A DNA stretch of 64,000 nt, taken from NCBI GenBank assembly GCA_011523635.1, contig WTGI01000084.1:51154-115153 (forward strand). Reading direction: 5' to 3'. Of the stretch, positions 32,810 to 42,465 are shown piece by piece. This DNA is from Acidimicrobiia bacterium. Lineage in GTDB: Bacteria; Actinomycetota; Acidimicrobiia; Spongiisociales; Spongiisociaceae. The stretch's first letter is position 1. Each line of letters starts with the position of its first letter. A program made the translations under genes and the position numbers. The notes below the pieces were generated by a model. That model saw only the letters and a list, made by a program, of their open reading frames with translations, made no database searches and was not told where the DNA came from.

Positions 32810-34414
32810 TCACTCCCCGCCTTCTACCGGATCGATGCCCAGGTCGGCGATGCCGAGCCGCGCCTCGATGAGACTCGGCCGGCCGCTTCCTACGTGTTTC
32901 ATGAGTGCGGTTTCCAACTCATCAGGAGTGTCGGCTCGCGACGCACCCATCCCGAAGGCTCGCGCAGCGGCCGTGAAATCGGGTTGTTCCAGGTCGACGC
33001 CGAACCGCCTCCCTCCGCAGTACATGTCCTGCACCTCGGCGATGATCCCGTAGGAGCGGTTGTTGTACACCACCAGGCACACGGGCAGCTCATGCTCCAC
33101 GGCAGTCGCCAGTTCCCCGAGCGTGAACAGAGCTCCGCCGTCACCCATCACAGCCAGCACGGTCTCGTTCGGTGCGGCGGCCTGCACGCCCAAGGCGGCC
33201 CCGTATGCCCATCCGAGGGTCTGGAAGTTCCACGGGGTCATGAGCCGGCGCTCAGGTCCCAGAGGCACTCCTCCGGGGATCCACCGCGAAGCCATCGTCA
33301 CGTCACCGCAGATCGTCACGCCACGGGACGGCAGCACCCTGTCGATCGGATCCGTCCAGGGATGGGAGGCGGTCACCGGGTCGATCTCCGTCGGGAGGCG
33401 GCCGGCGCGGGTCCGGTGCTGGGCCACCGCCTCTGCGAGCGAGGCGAGGAAGGGACCGACGTCGGCTTCGACAGCCAGATCCGGCTCGTAATGCTGTCCG
33501 AGGCTGGCGGGATCGATATCGACGTGGATTAGCGAGCCACCGATGCGGAGCGTCCAGTCTGCGGTGGAGGCCCAACCGAAGCTGGTACCGAGAGCCAGGA
33601 CCAGGTCCGCCCGTTCCACGACGGCCCGGGTGGCGTCATTGTCCATGACGCCGACCCAGCCGCCTTTCCGATCGGCCGCCGAGCGGCCGGCGACCGTCGT
33701 AACCACCGGCAAACCCGTGCTGTGAAGGAGGCGCGCCAGTTGCGGCTCTGCCCGTCCCCGTACCACCCCGGCGCCGGCCAGCACTACCGGGTCGGTAGCG
33801 GCAGCGAGCAGCCTGGTGACCCGATCCACTTCGTCGCCGGTAGCCGCCGGGTAATCGGGCAGGGGCTTCTCTCGCATAGCGGGGCGCGGAGTCTCCGATG
33901 CTTCGAGGGCGGCGCGACTGATCAGCACCACCCCGGGTCGCGGACGCCTCGAACGACACGCTGCCAGGGTCTCCTCCACGGCCGCGAAGATCGATGCGCC
34001 GGTGTCTGCCCGCACCACCCGCGCTCCGGTGGCCTCCGCCAGCGCGGCCTGGTCGAACGCTTCGTGCGGGAGCCCCAGAGGCCGGCCACGCCGATGGGAC
34101 GGATTGTGATCGCTGGCGATGACGACCACAGGCGACGAGTCCGCGTAGGCGGTCTGCAGGCCGGTGACCGTGTTTCCGAGGCCGGGGCCCCCGGTGACCA
34201 CCACCACCCCGGGTTCGCCCGAGCGGCGAGCGTAACCGTCGGCCATGAAGGCGGCGGCCTGCTCGTTGCGGGCCACTATCGACCTCATGCCTCCCTGGCG
34301 GCCGATGGCGTCGTAGATCTCCACGGTGTAGCTGGCCGGGATGCCGAAGACGGTGGTGACACCGCCCTCGATCAGGGCCGCGACCACCGCGTCACCGCCG
34401 TTCGGGACCGCCAT
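32810..34414 (-). CDS. ThDP-dependent decarboxylase/synthase-like enzyme (2)
   Basis: 534 residues. Catalytic Glu51 in ARNEQAAAFMADGYAR, GGPGLGNTVTG typical of the N-terminal domain, and the ThDP-Mg motif beginning GDGGALFTLGELATAVEH and ending in YNNRS. The central domain VLAGAGVVRG is present. The ATG overlaps the stop of the upstream hydrolase gene by one base (TGATG), implying coupling. The family covers acetolactate synthases, benzoylformate and sulfo/phosphonopyruvate decarboxylases; the reaction cannot be chosen from sequence. Confidence 0.9.
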   Translation of the reverse strand: MAVPNGGDAVVAALIEGGVTTVFGIPASYTVEIYDAIGRQGGMRSIVARNEQAAAFMADGYARRSGEPGVVVVTGGPGLGNTVTGLQTAYADSSPVVVIASDHNPSHRRGRPLGLPHEAFDQAALAEATGARVVRADTGASIFAAVEETLAACRSRRPRPGVVLISRAALEASETPRPAMREKPLPDYPAATGDEVDRVTRLLAAATDPVVLAGAGVVRGRAEPQLARLLHSTGLPVVTTVAGRSAADRKGGWVGVMDNDATRAVVERADLVLALGTSFGWASTADWTLRIGGSLIHVDIDPASLGQHYEPDLAVEADVGPFLASLAEAVAQHRTRAGRLPTEIDPVTASHPWTDPIDRVLPSRGVTICGDVTMASRWIPGGVPLGPERRLMTPWNFQTLGWAYGAALGVQAAAPNETVLAVMGDGGALFTLGELATAVEHELPVCLVVYNNRSYGIIAEVQDMYCGGRRFGVDLEQPDFTAAARAFGMGASRADTPDELETALMKHVGSGRPSLIEARLGIADLGIDPVEGGE

Positions 34415-35388
34415 CACACCATCGCCAGGACAGAGGCCGGGTTGGTGATCATGCACCGGTCCAGAACATCGGCCGGGACACCCTCCCCGATGGCCAGAGC
34501 CCGGAACCCCGTGATGAGATGGGCGAGGCCGGGGCCACCGTTGACCGTCAGATGCCTCCTCCTGCATAGGTCGCTGGCCACGATTACCCGGTCGGTCAAG
34601 CCCTCCTCGGCCAGCCGGCGCAACGCTCCGGCGCGCACGCGGTCGGTCGTCATCTGCACCCCGAGCGTCTCGGTGTAGTACTCGTACCCGATGGTGTCGA
34701 ACTGTGCGTAGGCGCCCCGTTCGATGATGCGGCGGACAAGCCCCAGGTCGGGCTCGGTGTCGTCGAGATGCCCGACGACTATCCGCTCGGGGGCCAATCC
34801 CGTCGACGTGAGCACGTCGATCTGGTCGAGGGCGTTGCGCCCCAGATACGTGTGGGTGGACACCGCCACGCCGGTCTCGACGGCTGCCAGCGCCGACGCT
34901 CTGAACACGGTTGTCTCTCGTTCGGTCATCGGTCCGGTGTAGGTGCCCTGTTCTCCGATGATCCCGGCCCGGATCCCCGTACCGTCCACACCGTCGGTGA
35001 TCTCCCCTACCAGTATCTCGGCGATCCGGTCGGCGGTCAGGCCGGCGATGCGGTCGGGATGGAACGGTTCGTGATAGATGCCCGCTCCCATCACGACATG
35101 TACGCCGGTTGCTTCCGATGCATGTAAGAGGCCGCCGGGATCTCGTCCCATGCCCATCGGCGTGAGTTCGACCAGGCACGTACCTCCCGCCCTGGAGAAG
35201 TCCCACAACTCCGGCAAGGTGTCGTCGATCGATAGCTTGTGATCGCCGTAACGCTCCGCCGTCTCGCTCCAGGCCGGATGCGCCTGCTCCTCCATACCCA
35301 GCGACAGGTGGGCGTGGGCATTCGTCGGACCCCAGCCGTCCGCGGGCACGTCTCCTCGCACCGTCCTGATCCGACCCGCCGAGCGCAT
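34414..35388 (-). CDS. Phosphotriesterase-family hydrolase (paralog 3)
   Basis: 324 residues. Metal motif HAH (His25, His27) in TNAHAHLSL, Glu in IIGEQGTYTGP, His in VSTHTYLG, His in VVGHLDDTEP, Asp in IVASDLCRR. Its neighbour at 35497-36462 is a close tandem paralog: the two share TNAHAHL, IIGEQGTxTGPMTERE, LAPERIVxGHLDD and QFDxIGYEYYTE. It lies between that paralog and a ThDP enzyme gene with which it overlaps. Confidence 0.87.
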   Translation of the reverse strand: MRSAGRIRTVRGDVPADGWGPTNAHAHLSLGMEEQAHPAWSETAERYGDHKLSIDDTLPELWDFSRAGGTCLVELTPMGMGRDPGGLLHASEATGVHVVMGAGIYHEPFHPDRIAGLTADRIAEILVGEITDGVDGTGIRAGIIGEQGTYTGPMTERETTVFRASALAAVETGVAVSTHTYLGRNALDQIDVLTSTGLAPERIVVGHLDDTEPDLGLVRRIIERGAYAQFDTIGYEYYTETLGVQMTTDRVRAGALRRLAEEGLTDRVIVASDLCRRRHLTVNGGPGLAHLITGFRALAIGEGVPADVLDRCMITNPASVLAMV

Positions 35389-35496
35389 GCCGTCAACCGC
35401 TCCGCGGAGATCCGGCGATCCTGCCGGCTCCGTCGAAGGTCCCGTCCGGCCGGCAAGCAGCGCGCAGCCGCCCGGTCGGGGGAGTAGGCGTCGGTT

Positions 35497-36462
35497 TCAC
35501 AGCATGGTCAGAACGGTTGCCGGGTTGGTGATCATGCACTGATCGAGTACCTCCGCGGGGACTCCTTCCTCCAGAGCCGTCCGGCGGAACCCGTCCGCCA
35601 GCACCACCAGACCCGGTCCGCCCCGGACCTGCAGATGCCGCTGCATACCGAAGTCGCTGGCGAGGATCACCCGGCCGGCCAGGCCATCCTCCGCCAGCTG
35701 GAGCAGCTTGCGGGCGCGTACGATGTCGGTGGTCATCTGGACCTTGAGCCTCTCGGTGTAGTACTCGTAGCCGATGTCGTCGAACTGCGCCCAAGGCCCC
35801 CGTTTGATGATCTCGCGGATCAGGTCGAGGTCGGGCTCGCCGTCGTCAAGATGTCCGATGACTATCCGCTCGGGGGCCAAACCAACCGACGTGAGTACCT
35901 CGATCTGGTCCAGGGCGTTGAGACCGAGGTGGGTGTGGGTGGTGACCGCCACTCCGGTCTCCATGGCGGCCATGGCCGAGGCCCTGAACACGACCTTCTC
36001 GCGTTCGGTCATCGGGCCGGTGAAGGTGCCCTGCTCCCCGATGATGCCGGCGCGCACACCGGTGCCGTCCACTCCCTCCGTGATGTCCCGGACCAGCATC
36101 TCGGCGATCTCCGAGTCATCCAGCCCGGCGATCGACCGGGGGTGGTGGGCGTCGTGATAGATGCCCGTGCCCATCACGATGTGCATCCCGGTCTGCTCGG
36201 AGGCCCGCACGAGGGCCGCTGGGTCCCGTCCCATGCCTGCCGGGGTCAGATCGACCAGACAGAACCCGCCGGCGCGGGCGAAGTCCTCCACCTCGGGGAG
36301 GCTGTCGTCGAGGGTCATGGTGAGCTCGGCCGCGTCCGTGGTGTCGAAGGGGGGCTTGGAGGTGTCGGGCACGCCGACCAGGTGGGCATGAGCGTTGGTT
36401 ATTCCCCAGGGCTCGGGCGGTACGTCGCCCAGCACCGTTCGTATCAGGCCCGTTCCGGTCAC
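35497..36462 (-). CDS. Phosphotriesterase-family hydrolase (paralog 4)
   Basis: 321 residues. HAH (His25, His27) in TNAHAHLVG, Glu in IIGEQGTFTGP, His in VTTHTHLG, His in VIGHLDDGEP, Asp in ILASDFGMQ. Clearly a tandem duplicate of the 34414-35388 gene, with divergence concentrated at both ends, so the two may handle related but different substrates. It follows the large ThDP enzyme by 40 bp. Confidence 0.87.
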   Translation of the reverse strand: MTGTGLIRTVLGDVPPEPWGITNAHAHLVGVPDTSKPPFDTTDAAELTMTLDDSLPEVEDFARAGGFCLVDLTPAGMGRDPAALVRASEQTGMHIVMGTGIYHDAHHPRSIAGLDDSEIAEMLVRDITEGVDGTGVRAGIIGEQGTFTGPMTEREKVVFRASAMAAMETGVAVTTHTHLGLNALDQIEVLTSVGLAPERIVIGHLDDGEPDLDLIREIIKRGPWAQFDDIGYEYYTERLKVQMTTDIVRARKLLQLAEDGLAGRVILASDFGMQRHLQVRGGPGLVVLADGFRRTALEEGVPAEVLDQCMITNPATVLTML

Positions 36463-36502
36463 TCCGTCATCCTCCCCGGTCGGTCCGTATGCGCACGGGA
36501 AG

Positions 36503-38305
36503 TCAGCCGGTTCGACCCTTCTCGGTACCCGCCGCCAGTATGTCGTTCACGTCCCAATGACCTGACCCGATGATGCGGGGATAGGGTGTCACCGGCAGTT
36601 CCAGTACCCAGGTGCCGCGTTCCTCCAAGGCCTTGGACAGAAGCCCGGGGAAGTCATCCGGGTCCGTCACCCGCTCCGCACGGGCGCCGAAGGAGCGGGC
36701 GAACGCCACATAGTCGAGATCGTAGGAAACACCTTCGGGGTCCTTGAAATAGGTGCCGGCGTCCCGCCCGTAGTGTTTGTTCTGGTACAGGGCGATCGAC
36801 GCGTAACCCGTGTTGTTGGCTACCAGCCAAACGGCGTCGATGCCCGCTGTCACCGCGGTGGGGAGCGCCGCGAGGCATGCCATCACCGCTCCGTCGCCCA
36901 CCAGGGCTACCACCGGCACGTCCGGGCGGGCCCGCCGCACACCTATCGGAGCGGCCACTTCCTGGCCCATGGTCCCGAACCCGCTGGCCACGATCTGGGT
37001 GCCCTCATTCAGGAACGGGTAGTGCTGCCCGATGGCATGACGGATTCCCACCCCCGTGATCAGGATCGTGTCGGATGGCAGCAGTTCGCGCAGCAGGGTT
37101 CCCAGGTAGGCCGGTTCGTACGGGAAGCTGGGAGCGGTGCGGACCTCATGGAGGTCGTCCGCCCAGGTCTGCTTCTCTCCGGCCAACTCCTCACGCCAGC
37201 CATGCCACGGGTCTGCGCCGTTCATACGGTCTTCCAGCGCGGCGGCCAGTTCTTCAAGGGAGCGGCGGGCGTCACCGACCAGGCCGACGTCGGTGGGGTA
37301 GATCTTGCCGATCTGGTTGGGGTCTATGTCGATATGGATCAACTTGGCGGGCGGGATGGGGGTGAAGTACTCCGGCCTCCAGTTGTTGCAATCCATCTCC
37401 GGGAACCTGGTGCCGACCGCCACCAGCAGGTCGGCCCTTCTCGCCGCGTTGTTGCCCGGCCTGGTCCCCACGACACCCGTATAGCCGATCGAGAGCGGGT
37501 GGTCCTCGGCAATGGCGCCCTGCCCGCTCATGGTTGTGGCGACCGGCAGCCCGAAGTCATCGGCGAGGCGGGTCACCGCCGCGGAGGCCCGCGAGATGAT
37601 GGCGCCGCCCCCGGCGAATACGAGCGGGCGTTCGGCTCGTGCGATCAGATCGGCGGCCCGTTCCATCTCGGTGGAGTCGGGACCGCTGCGGCCGGGCCGG
37701 GTGGGTCGGAGCCTGGCAACCGAAGGCTCAACCCATGCCGAGAAGAAGTCGAGCGGGACCTGCAGGACGACCGGGCCCGGACACCCCGCCAGCGCGTAGC
37801 GCACCGCCCGGTGGAACTGGTTGGCGAGTTCGGCGGCGCCGGCTGCCTGGATGATCCGTTTGGTGAGAGGGCGGGCGATGTCGATCTGGGCGTTGTCGAT
37901 CGAGTAGGAGAGTTCCTGGAGGGGCTCCTTCCCCACGTAGGCGCTCGGCATCCCCCCGGCTATCACCACCATGGCCGACGAGTCGAGCATGGCGTCCCCG
38001 AGTCCGGTCATCAGGTTCGTGAAACCCGGTCCCACCGTGGTCGTGACGACCGAGATGCGTCCGCCAGCCCGGAAATAGGCGTCGGCGGCGTGGGCGGCCA
38101 CCTGCTCGTGGAACACGGTGACGTAGTTGATCGTGTCGCTGTCGGCCAGGGCGTCCACGAATGCGAGATTGCCGTGACCCACCAGCCCGAAGACCGTGTC
38201 GATCCCCTCAAGTTCCAGGGCACGCACGAGCGATGCTGCGCCGGTTATCTGAGTCGGATCGCCCGTAAGTCCACCCCTGTAGGTGAGCGGATTGTACACG
38301 TGCAC
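36503..38305 (-). CDS. ThDP-dependent acetolactate synthase-like enzyme (3)
   Basis: 600 residues. Catalytic Glu67 in VFHEQVAAHAADAYFR, the VGPGFTNLMTG segment, central FAGGGAII, and the ThDP-Mg motif starting GDGAVMACLAALPTAV and ending VANNTGY. Length and layout resemble acetolactate synthase large subunits and glyoxylate carboligase, but no regulatory subunit gene is next to it, so it is unlikely to serve valine synthesis. GTG start with GCAGGACG upstream. It begins the enzymatic part of the run downstream of importer 2. Confidence 0.88.
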   Translation of the reverse strand: MHVYNPLTYRGGLTGDPTQITGAASLVRALELEGIDTVFGLVGHGNLAFVDALADSDTINYVTVFHEQVAAHAADAYFRAGGRISVVTTTVGPGFTNLMTGLGDAMLDSSAMVVIAGGMPSAYVGKEPLQELSYSIDNAQIDIARPLTKRIIQAAGAAELANQFHRAVRYALAGCPGPVVLQVPLDFFSAWVEPSVARLRPTRPGRSGPDSTEMERAADLIARAERPLVFAGGGAIISRASAAVTRLADDFGLPVATTMSGQGAIAEDHPLSIGYTGVVGTRPGNNAARRADLLVAVGTRFPEMDCNNWRPEYFTPIPPAKLIHIDIDPNQIGKIYPTDVGLVGDARRSLEELAAALEDRMNGADPWHGWREELAGEKQTWADDLHEVRTAPSFPYEPAYLGTLLRELLPSDTILITGVGIRHAIGQHYPFLNEGTQIVASGFGTMGQEVAAPIGVRRARPDVPVVALVGDGAVMACLAALPTAVTAGIDAVWLVANNTGYASIALYQNKHYGRDAGTYFKDPEGVSYDLDYVAFARSFGARAERVTDPDDFPGLLSKALEERGTWVLELPVTPYPRIIGSGHWDVNDILAAGTEKGRTG

Positions 38306-38376
38306 CGTCCTGCGGCCGGTGCCGCTCTGGCAGGTGAGGACACGGGACGATGGCCGTCAAGGCCGAAGCCGGTAAG

Positions 38377-38392
38377 CCACTTGGACAAGTGG
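38377..38392. terminator. Short perfect hairpin between importer 2 and the ThDP enzyme gene
   Basis: CCACTTG and CAAGTGG pair perfectly with a two-base centre (effective loop of four). It lies in the 149-bp gap between the last permease gene of importer 2 and the next gene on the same strand. There is no T tract, so strong termination is doubtful; partial attenuation or mRNA end protection is possible. Confidence 0.35.
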
Positions 38393-38454
38393 TATCAGCT
38401 GTTTGAGAGCAGTTATATCTCGCTCTGGATGGTGGTTCCGCGTGCGGGCCGAGG

Positions 38455-39387
38455 TCAGACCGCGCCTGCGGAGCGGGCGACCTCGGGGTCCATCACGTCG
38501 CGGACCGCGTCGCCCAGGTTGTTGAAGGCCAGGATGAGCAGGGTGATCACCAGAGCGGGGGAAATGGCCATCCACGGGGCGAGGGTCAGGAAGTCGACCG
38601 AGTTGGCGAGCATCCTCCCGAGATCGGCGGTGGGAGGCTCGAAGCCGAAACCGAGGAAGCTCAGGGCGGTCTGTACCAGCAGCCCGGTGGACAGGCTGAG
38701 CACGCACATCACGAACAGGGGAGAGCTGATGCCCGGCAGGATGTGTCGGGTGACGAGGGCCAGCGGCTTGGTGCCCGATAGGCGGGCGGCATCGACGTAG
38801 GGGAGGCCGCGGACCTCCAGGGTGGAACCGCGGGCGATGCGGGTGAAGCGGGGGAGGTATATGACTCCGATGGCCAGGATCATGTTGCGCGAGCCGCCTC
38901 CGAACACGCCGACGATGAGGATGGCGGTGAGCAGGCCCGGCATGGCCAGCAGCACGTCGGTTCCCGCCATCAGGAGCCTCTCCAGCCATCCCCGGCGGTA
39001 TCCGGCCAGGATGCCGATGGCGCTCCCGGCGGTCACGGCCAGGATGACCGCGCCGAGGGGGACCCAGATGACCACCGGGATGGCGCTCACCACCCGGGCG
39101 GCCAGGTCCCTGCCGAGTTGGTCGGTCCCGAACCAGTGCCGGGCGGACGGTCCCTGGAGGGAATCGGCCGGGTTGATCTGGATGGGATCCCAGTGGATCA
39201 CCAGCGGTCCGGCGATGGCGAGGATCAGCACGGGGGCGATCAGCAGAAGGCCGAACCTCCCGGAGGGATGCCTGGCCACGGCACGGAGTTGGTGCCAGAA
39301 ACGAGCGTTGCGGATCCCGGGGACTTCCCCGGCTCCCCGCCTCTCTACCGTCGAGAGAGCGTCCGGCAGCGAGCGCGGTGTGGTCAT
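38455..39387 (-). CDS. ABC importer permease, DppC-like (importer 2)
   Basis: 310 residues with about six helices. Family markers: HWFGTDQLGRDLAARVVS, the coupling loop AARLSGTKPLALVTRHILPG, and C-terminal NNLGDAVRDVMDPE. Its ATG overlaps the DppB stop by four bases. Confidence 0.93.
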   Translation of the reverse strand: MTTPRSLPDALSTVERRGAGEVPGIRNARFWHQLRAVARHPSGRFGLLLIAPVLILAIAGPLVIHWDPIQINPADSLQGPSARHWFGTDQLGRDLAARVVSAIPVVIWVPLGAVILAVTAGSAIGILAGYRRGWLERLLMAGTDVLLAMPGLLTAILIVGVFGGGSRNMILAIGVIYLPRFTRIARGSTLEVRGLPYVDAARLSGTKPLALVTRHILPGISSPLFVMCVLSLSTGLLVQTALSFLGFGFEPPTADLGRMLANSVDFLTLAPWMAISPALVITLLILAFNNLGDAVRDVMDPEVARSAGAV

Positions 39388-40334
39388 GTCTGTTCCCGCT
39401 GTCTCGGGTCGAGGATGGGGTAGAGGAGGTCCACGATGAAGTTCACAACGATGTAGACGCTGGCGATGACCAGCGTGGCCGCTATCACGTACGGGAAGTC
39501 ACGTTCCGCGATGCCGAGCAATACCCCGCGGCCCAGCCCGGGAAGATTGAAGATCTGTTCCACGATGATCAGACCACCGACGAGAGCGCCGAACAGCAGA
39601 CCGATCAGCGTGACCACGGGTCCCAGCGAGGCGCGCAGCGCGTGGATGTACCGGACCCTGCTCTCCCTGGCGCCCTTGACACGGGCCGTGTCGACGAACG
39701 GTTCCTGCAGGCTGGCGATCATCGTGGTGCGGGTCATCTGGATGATCGAGGCGGACGTGGGCAGGGCGATAGCAAGGCACGGCAACATGACCGACCGCAG
39801 GTTGGCGATCGGATCCTCGGTGAACGGCACGTAGAACGACGTGTAGAAGGACCTGAGGACGATCGATCCCAGCCACACGAACAGGACTCCCGATACGAAG
39901 GTCGGGACCGAGAAGAACACCAGGGAGATACCTCTCAGGACCCTGTCCACGATCGTGCCGGTGTTCACGGCGGCGTACACGCCGAGCGGGATGCCGATGA
40001 TCACCGCCAGCAGGACGCTGAGGAAGGCCACCTCCAAGGAGACCGGGAACTGCTGCCGGACATCGGCGGCGATATTGCGTTCCGTGAACAACGAATGGCC
40101 GAAGTCGCCCCTCACCGCATTGCCCAACCATTCCCCGTACCTCACCATCAGCGGGCGGTCCAGCCCGAGACGGGCCCGCATCTCGGCCATCCGCTCGGGC
40201 GTGGCGCCCTCGATGCCGGCCATCTGCTGGGCGATGTCACCCGGGACGATGGTCCCGATCACGTAGATCAGGAACGTCAGCACGAACAGCACGGCCACCG
40301 CCTCGGCGAATCTACGGACGGTGAAGAGGATCAT
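39384..40334 (-). CDS. ABC importer permease, DppB-like (importer 2)
   Basis: 316 residues starting MILFTVRRFAEAVAVLFVLTF. Family markers: RLGLDRPLMVRYGEWLGNAVRGD, coupling loop DTARVKGARESRVRYIHALR, and C-terminal DLLYPILDPRQR. ATG at 40334 overlaps the stop of the upstream ATPase gene, so translation is coupled. Longer in-frame extensions upstream lie inside that ATPase gene and are not used. Confidence 0.93.
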   Translation of the reverse strand: MILFTVRRFAEAVAVLFVLTFLIYVIGTIVPGDIAQQMAGIEGATPERMAEMRARLGLDRPLMVRYGEWLGNAVRGDFGHSLFTERNIAADVRQQFPVSLEVAFLSVLLAVIIGIPLGVYAAVNTGTIVDRVLRGISLVFFSVPTFVSGVLFVWLGSIVLRSFYTSFYVPFTEDPIANLRSVMLPCLAIALPTSASIIQMTRTTMIASLQEPFVDTARVKGARESRVRYIHALRASLGPVVTLIGLLFGALVGGLIIVEQIFNLPGLGRGVLLGIAERDFPYVIAATLVIASVYIVVNFIVDLLYPILDPRQREQT

Positions 40335-41344
40335 GCCGAAGCCCCGGAAGTCCCGGCGCCGGTCGCGGCGTAGCGGCCGTCGAACTCCCCGGCGAAGTGG
40401 CAGGCGACCCGGCTGGTTGGCGATGCGCTGACCAACTCCGGCTCGGTGTCGGAGCAGAGCGGTTGGGCGATCGGGCAACGGGTGTGGAAGCGACACCCGG
40501 ACGGAAGTTCGGTAGCGCTGGCCACCGGCCCGGTCAGCACTATGCGGTTGCGGCGGCGTTCCACGACCGGATCCGGCACCGGCACCGCCGACCGCAGCGT
40601 GATGGAGTACGGGTGGACGAGCGGGCTCTTGCGGTCGTGAGCGTCTTCGAGTTCGACGATCTTGCCCAGGTACATGACCGCCACCCGGTCGCTCATGAAA
40701 TCGACCGCGGCGATGTCGTGGGAGATGAACACGTAGTTCACCGCGTGGCGTTCCGCGAGGTCCTTGAGCAGGTTGAGGACCTGTGCCTGGGTCGACATGT
40801 CGAGGGAACTGACCGCCTCGTCGAGCACGATCAGCCGGGGCCGCCCGGCCAGGGCCCTGGCTATTGCCGCCCGTTGCTGCTGCCCTCCGGAGAGTTGACC
40901 CGGGTACTGGTCGATCATCGAATCGGGGAGTCCCACCTGGTCGAGCAGTTCCAGAACCCGCCCGCGCATCTCGGGTTTCTTCATCCCCTCGTTCCGGAGC
41001 GGCTCGGCGATGCTCCAGCCGATCCGCTTCCAAGGATTGAGGGATCCGGCCGCGTCCTGGTACACCATCTGGAAACCGTCGGCTCGAGCGTTGGCTCCAG
41101 GACGCTGGTGGAGCGACCGCTTCTCACCCCGCACCACCACGTCGCCCGAAGTGGGTCGCTGCAACCCGACGATCACCCGACCCAGGGTGGTCTTCCCGCA
41201 GCCCGACTCGCCGACGATGCCGAGCACTTCGCCCTCATTGATGGTCAGGTCCACGCCGTCGACGGCGCGCACGATCCCGCCAGCCCGTCCGCGCCTGCGA
41301 AGCCGGAAGTGAACCGAGACGCCTTCGAGCCTGAGTAGGGCCAT
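40331..41344 (-). CDS. Oligopeptide-type ABC importer ATPase, OppF-like (importer 2)
   Basis: 337 residues from ATG 41344 (MALLRLEGVSVHF). Walker A GESGCGKTTL, signature LSGGQQQRAAIARALA, Walker B LIVLDEAVSSLD, and the C-terminal Cys-containing extension GCRFHTRCPIAQPLC. Pairs with the OppD-like ATPase upstream, eight bases away. Confidence 0.93.
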   Translation of the reverse strand: MALLRLEGVSVHFRLRRRGRAGGIVRAVDGVDLTINEGEVLGIVGESGCGKTTLGRVIVGLQRPTSGDVVVRGEKRSLHQRPGANARADGFQMVYQDAAGSLNPWKRIGWSIAEPLRNEGMKKPEMRGRVLELLDQVGLPDSMIDQYPGQLSGGQQQRAAIARALAGRPRLIVLDEAVSSLDMSTQAQVLNLLKDLAERHAVNYVFISHDIAAVDFMSDRVAVMYLGKIVELEDAHDRKSPLVHPYSITLRSAVPVPDPVVERRRNRIVLTGPVASATELPSGCRFHTRCPIAQPLCSDTEPELVSASPTSRVACHFAGEFDGRYAATGAGTSGASA

Positions 41345-41352
41345 CCCGGCGC

Positions 41353-42405
<1,053 letters not shown>

Positions 42406-42465
42406 TCAAAGGCGATGGCCGGGGCCGGGTGGGCCGTTGCAACCCACCCGGCCGCTGATTGCGAG

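Noticed and set aside
31398..38305. A taurine/sulfoacetaldehyde pathway (class III aminotransferase plus sulfoacetaldehyde acetyltransferase).
   Set aside because: The ThDP enzymes have generic motifs, no phosphate acetyltransferase or sulfite exporter gene is present, and the sulfite-oxidase-like gene is 25 kb away in a different context.
36773..38800. A plus-strand open frame of about 675 codons.
   Set aside because: It is the antisense shadow of the ThDP enzyme at 36503-38305, whose catalytic motifs are all intact on the minus strand.
40331..41033. Longer versions of the importer 2 DppB protein starting inside the ATPase gene.
   Set aside because: The upstream residues have no homology to permeases and overlap the coding ATPase; the ATG at 40334 gives the standard N-terminal helix and a four-base overlap.
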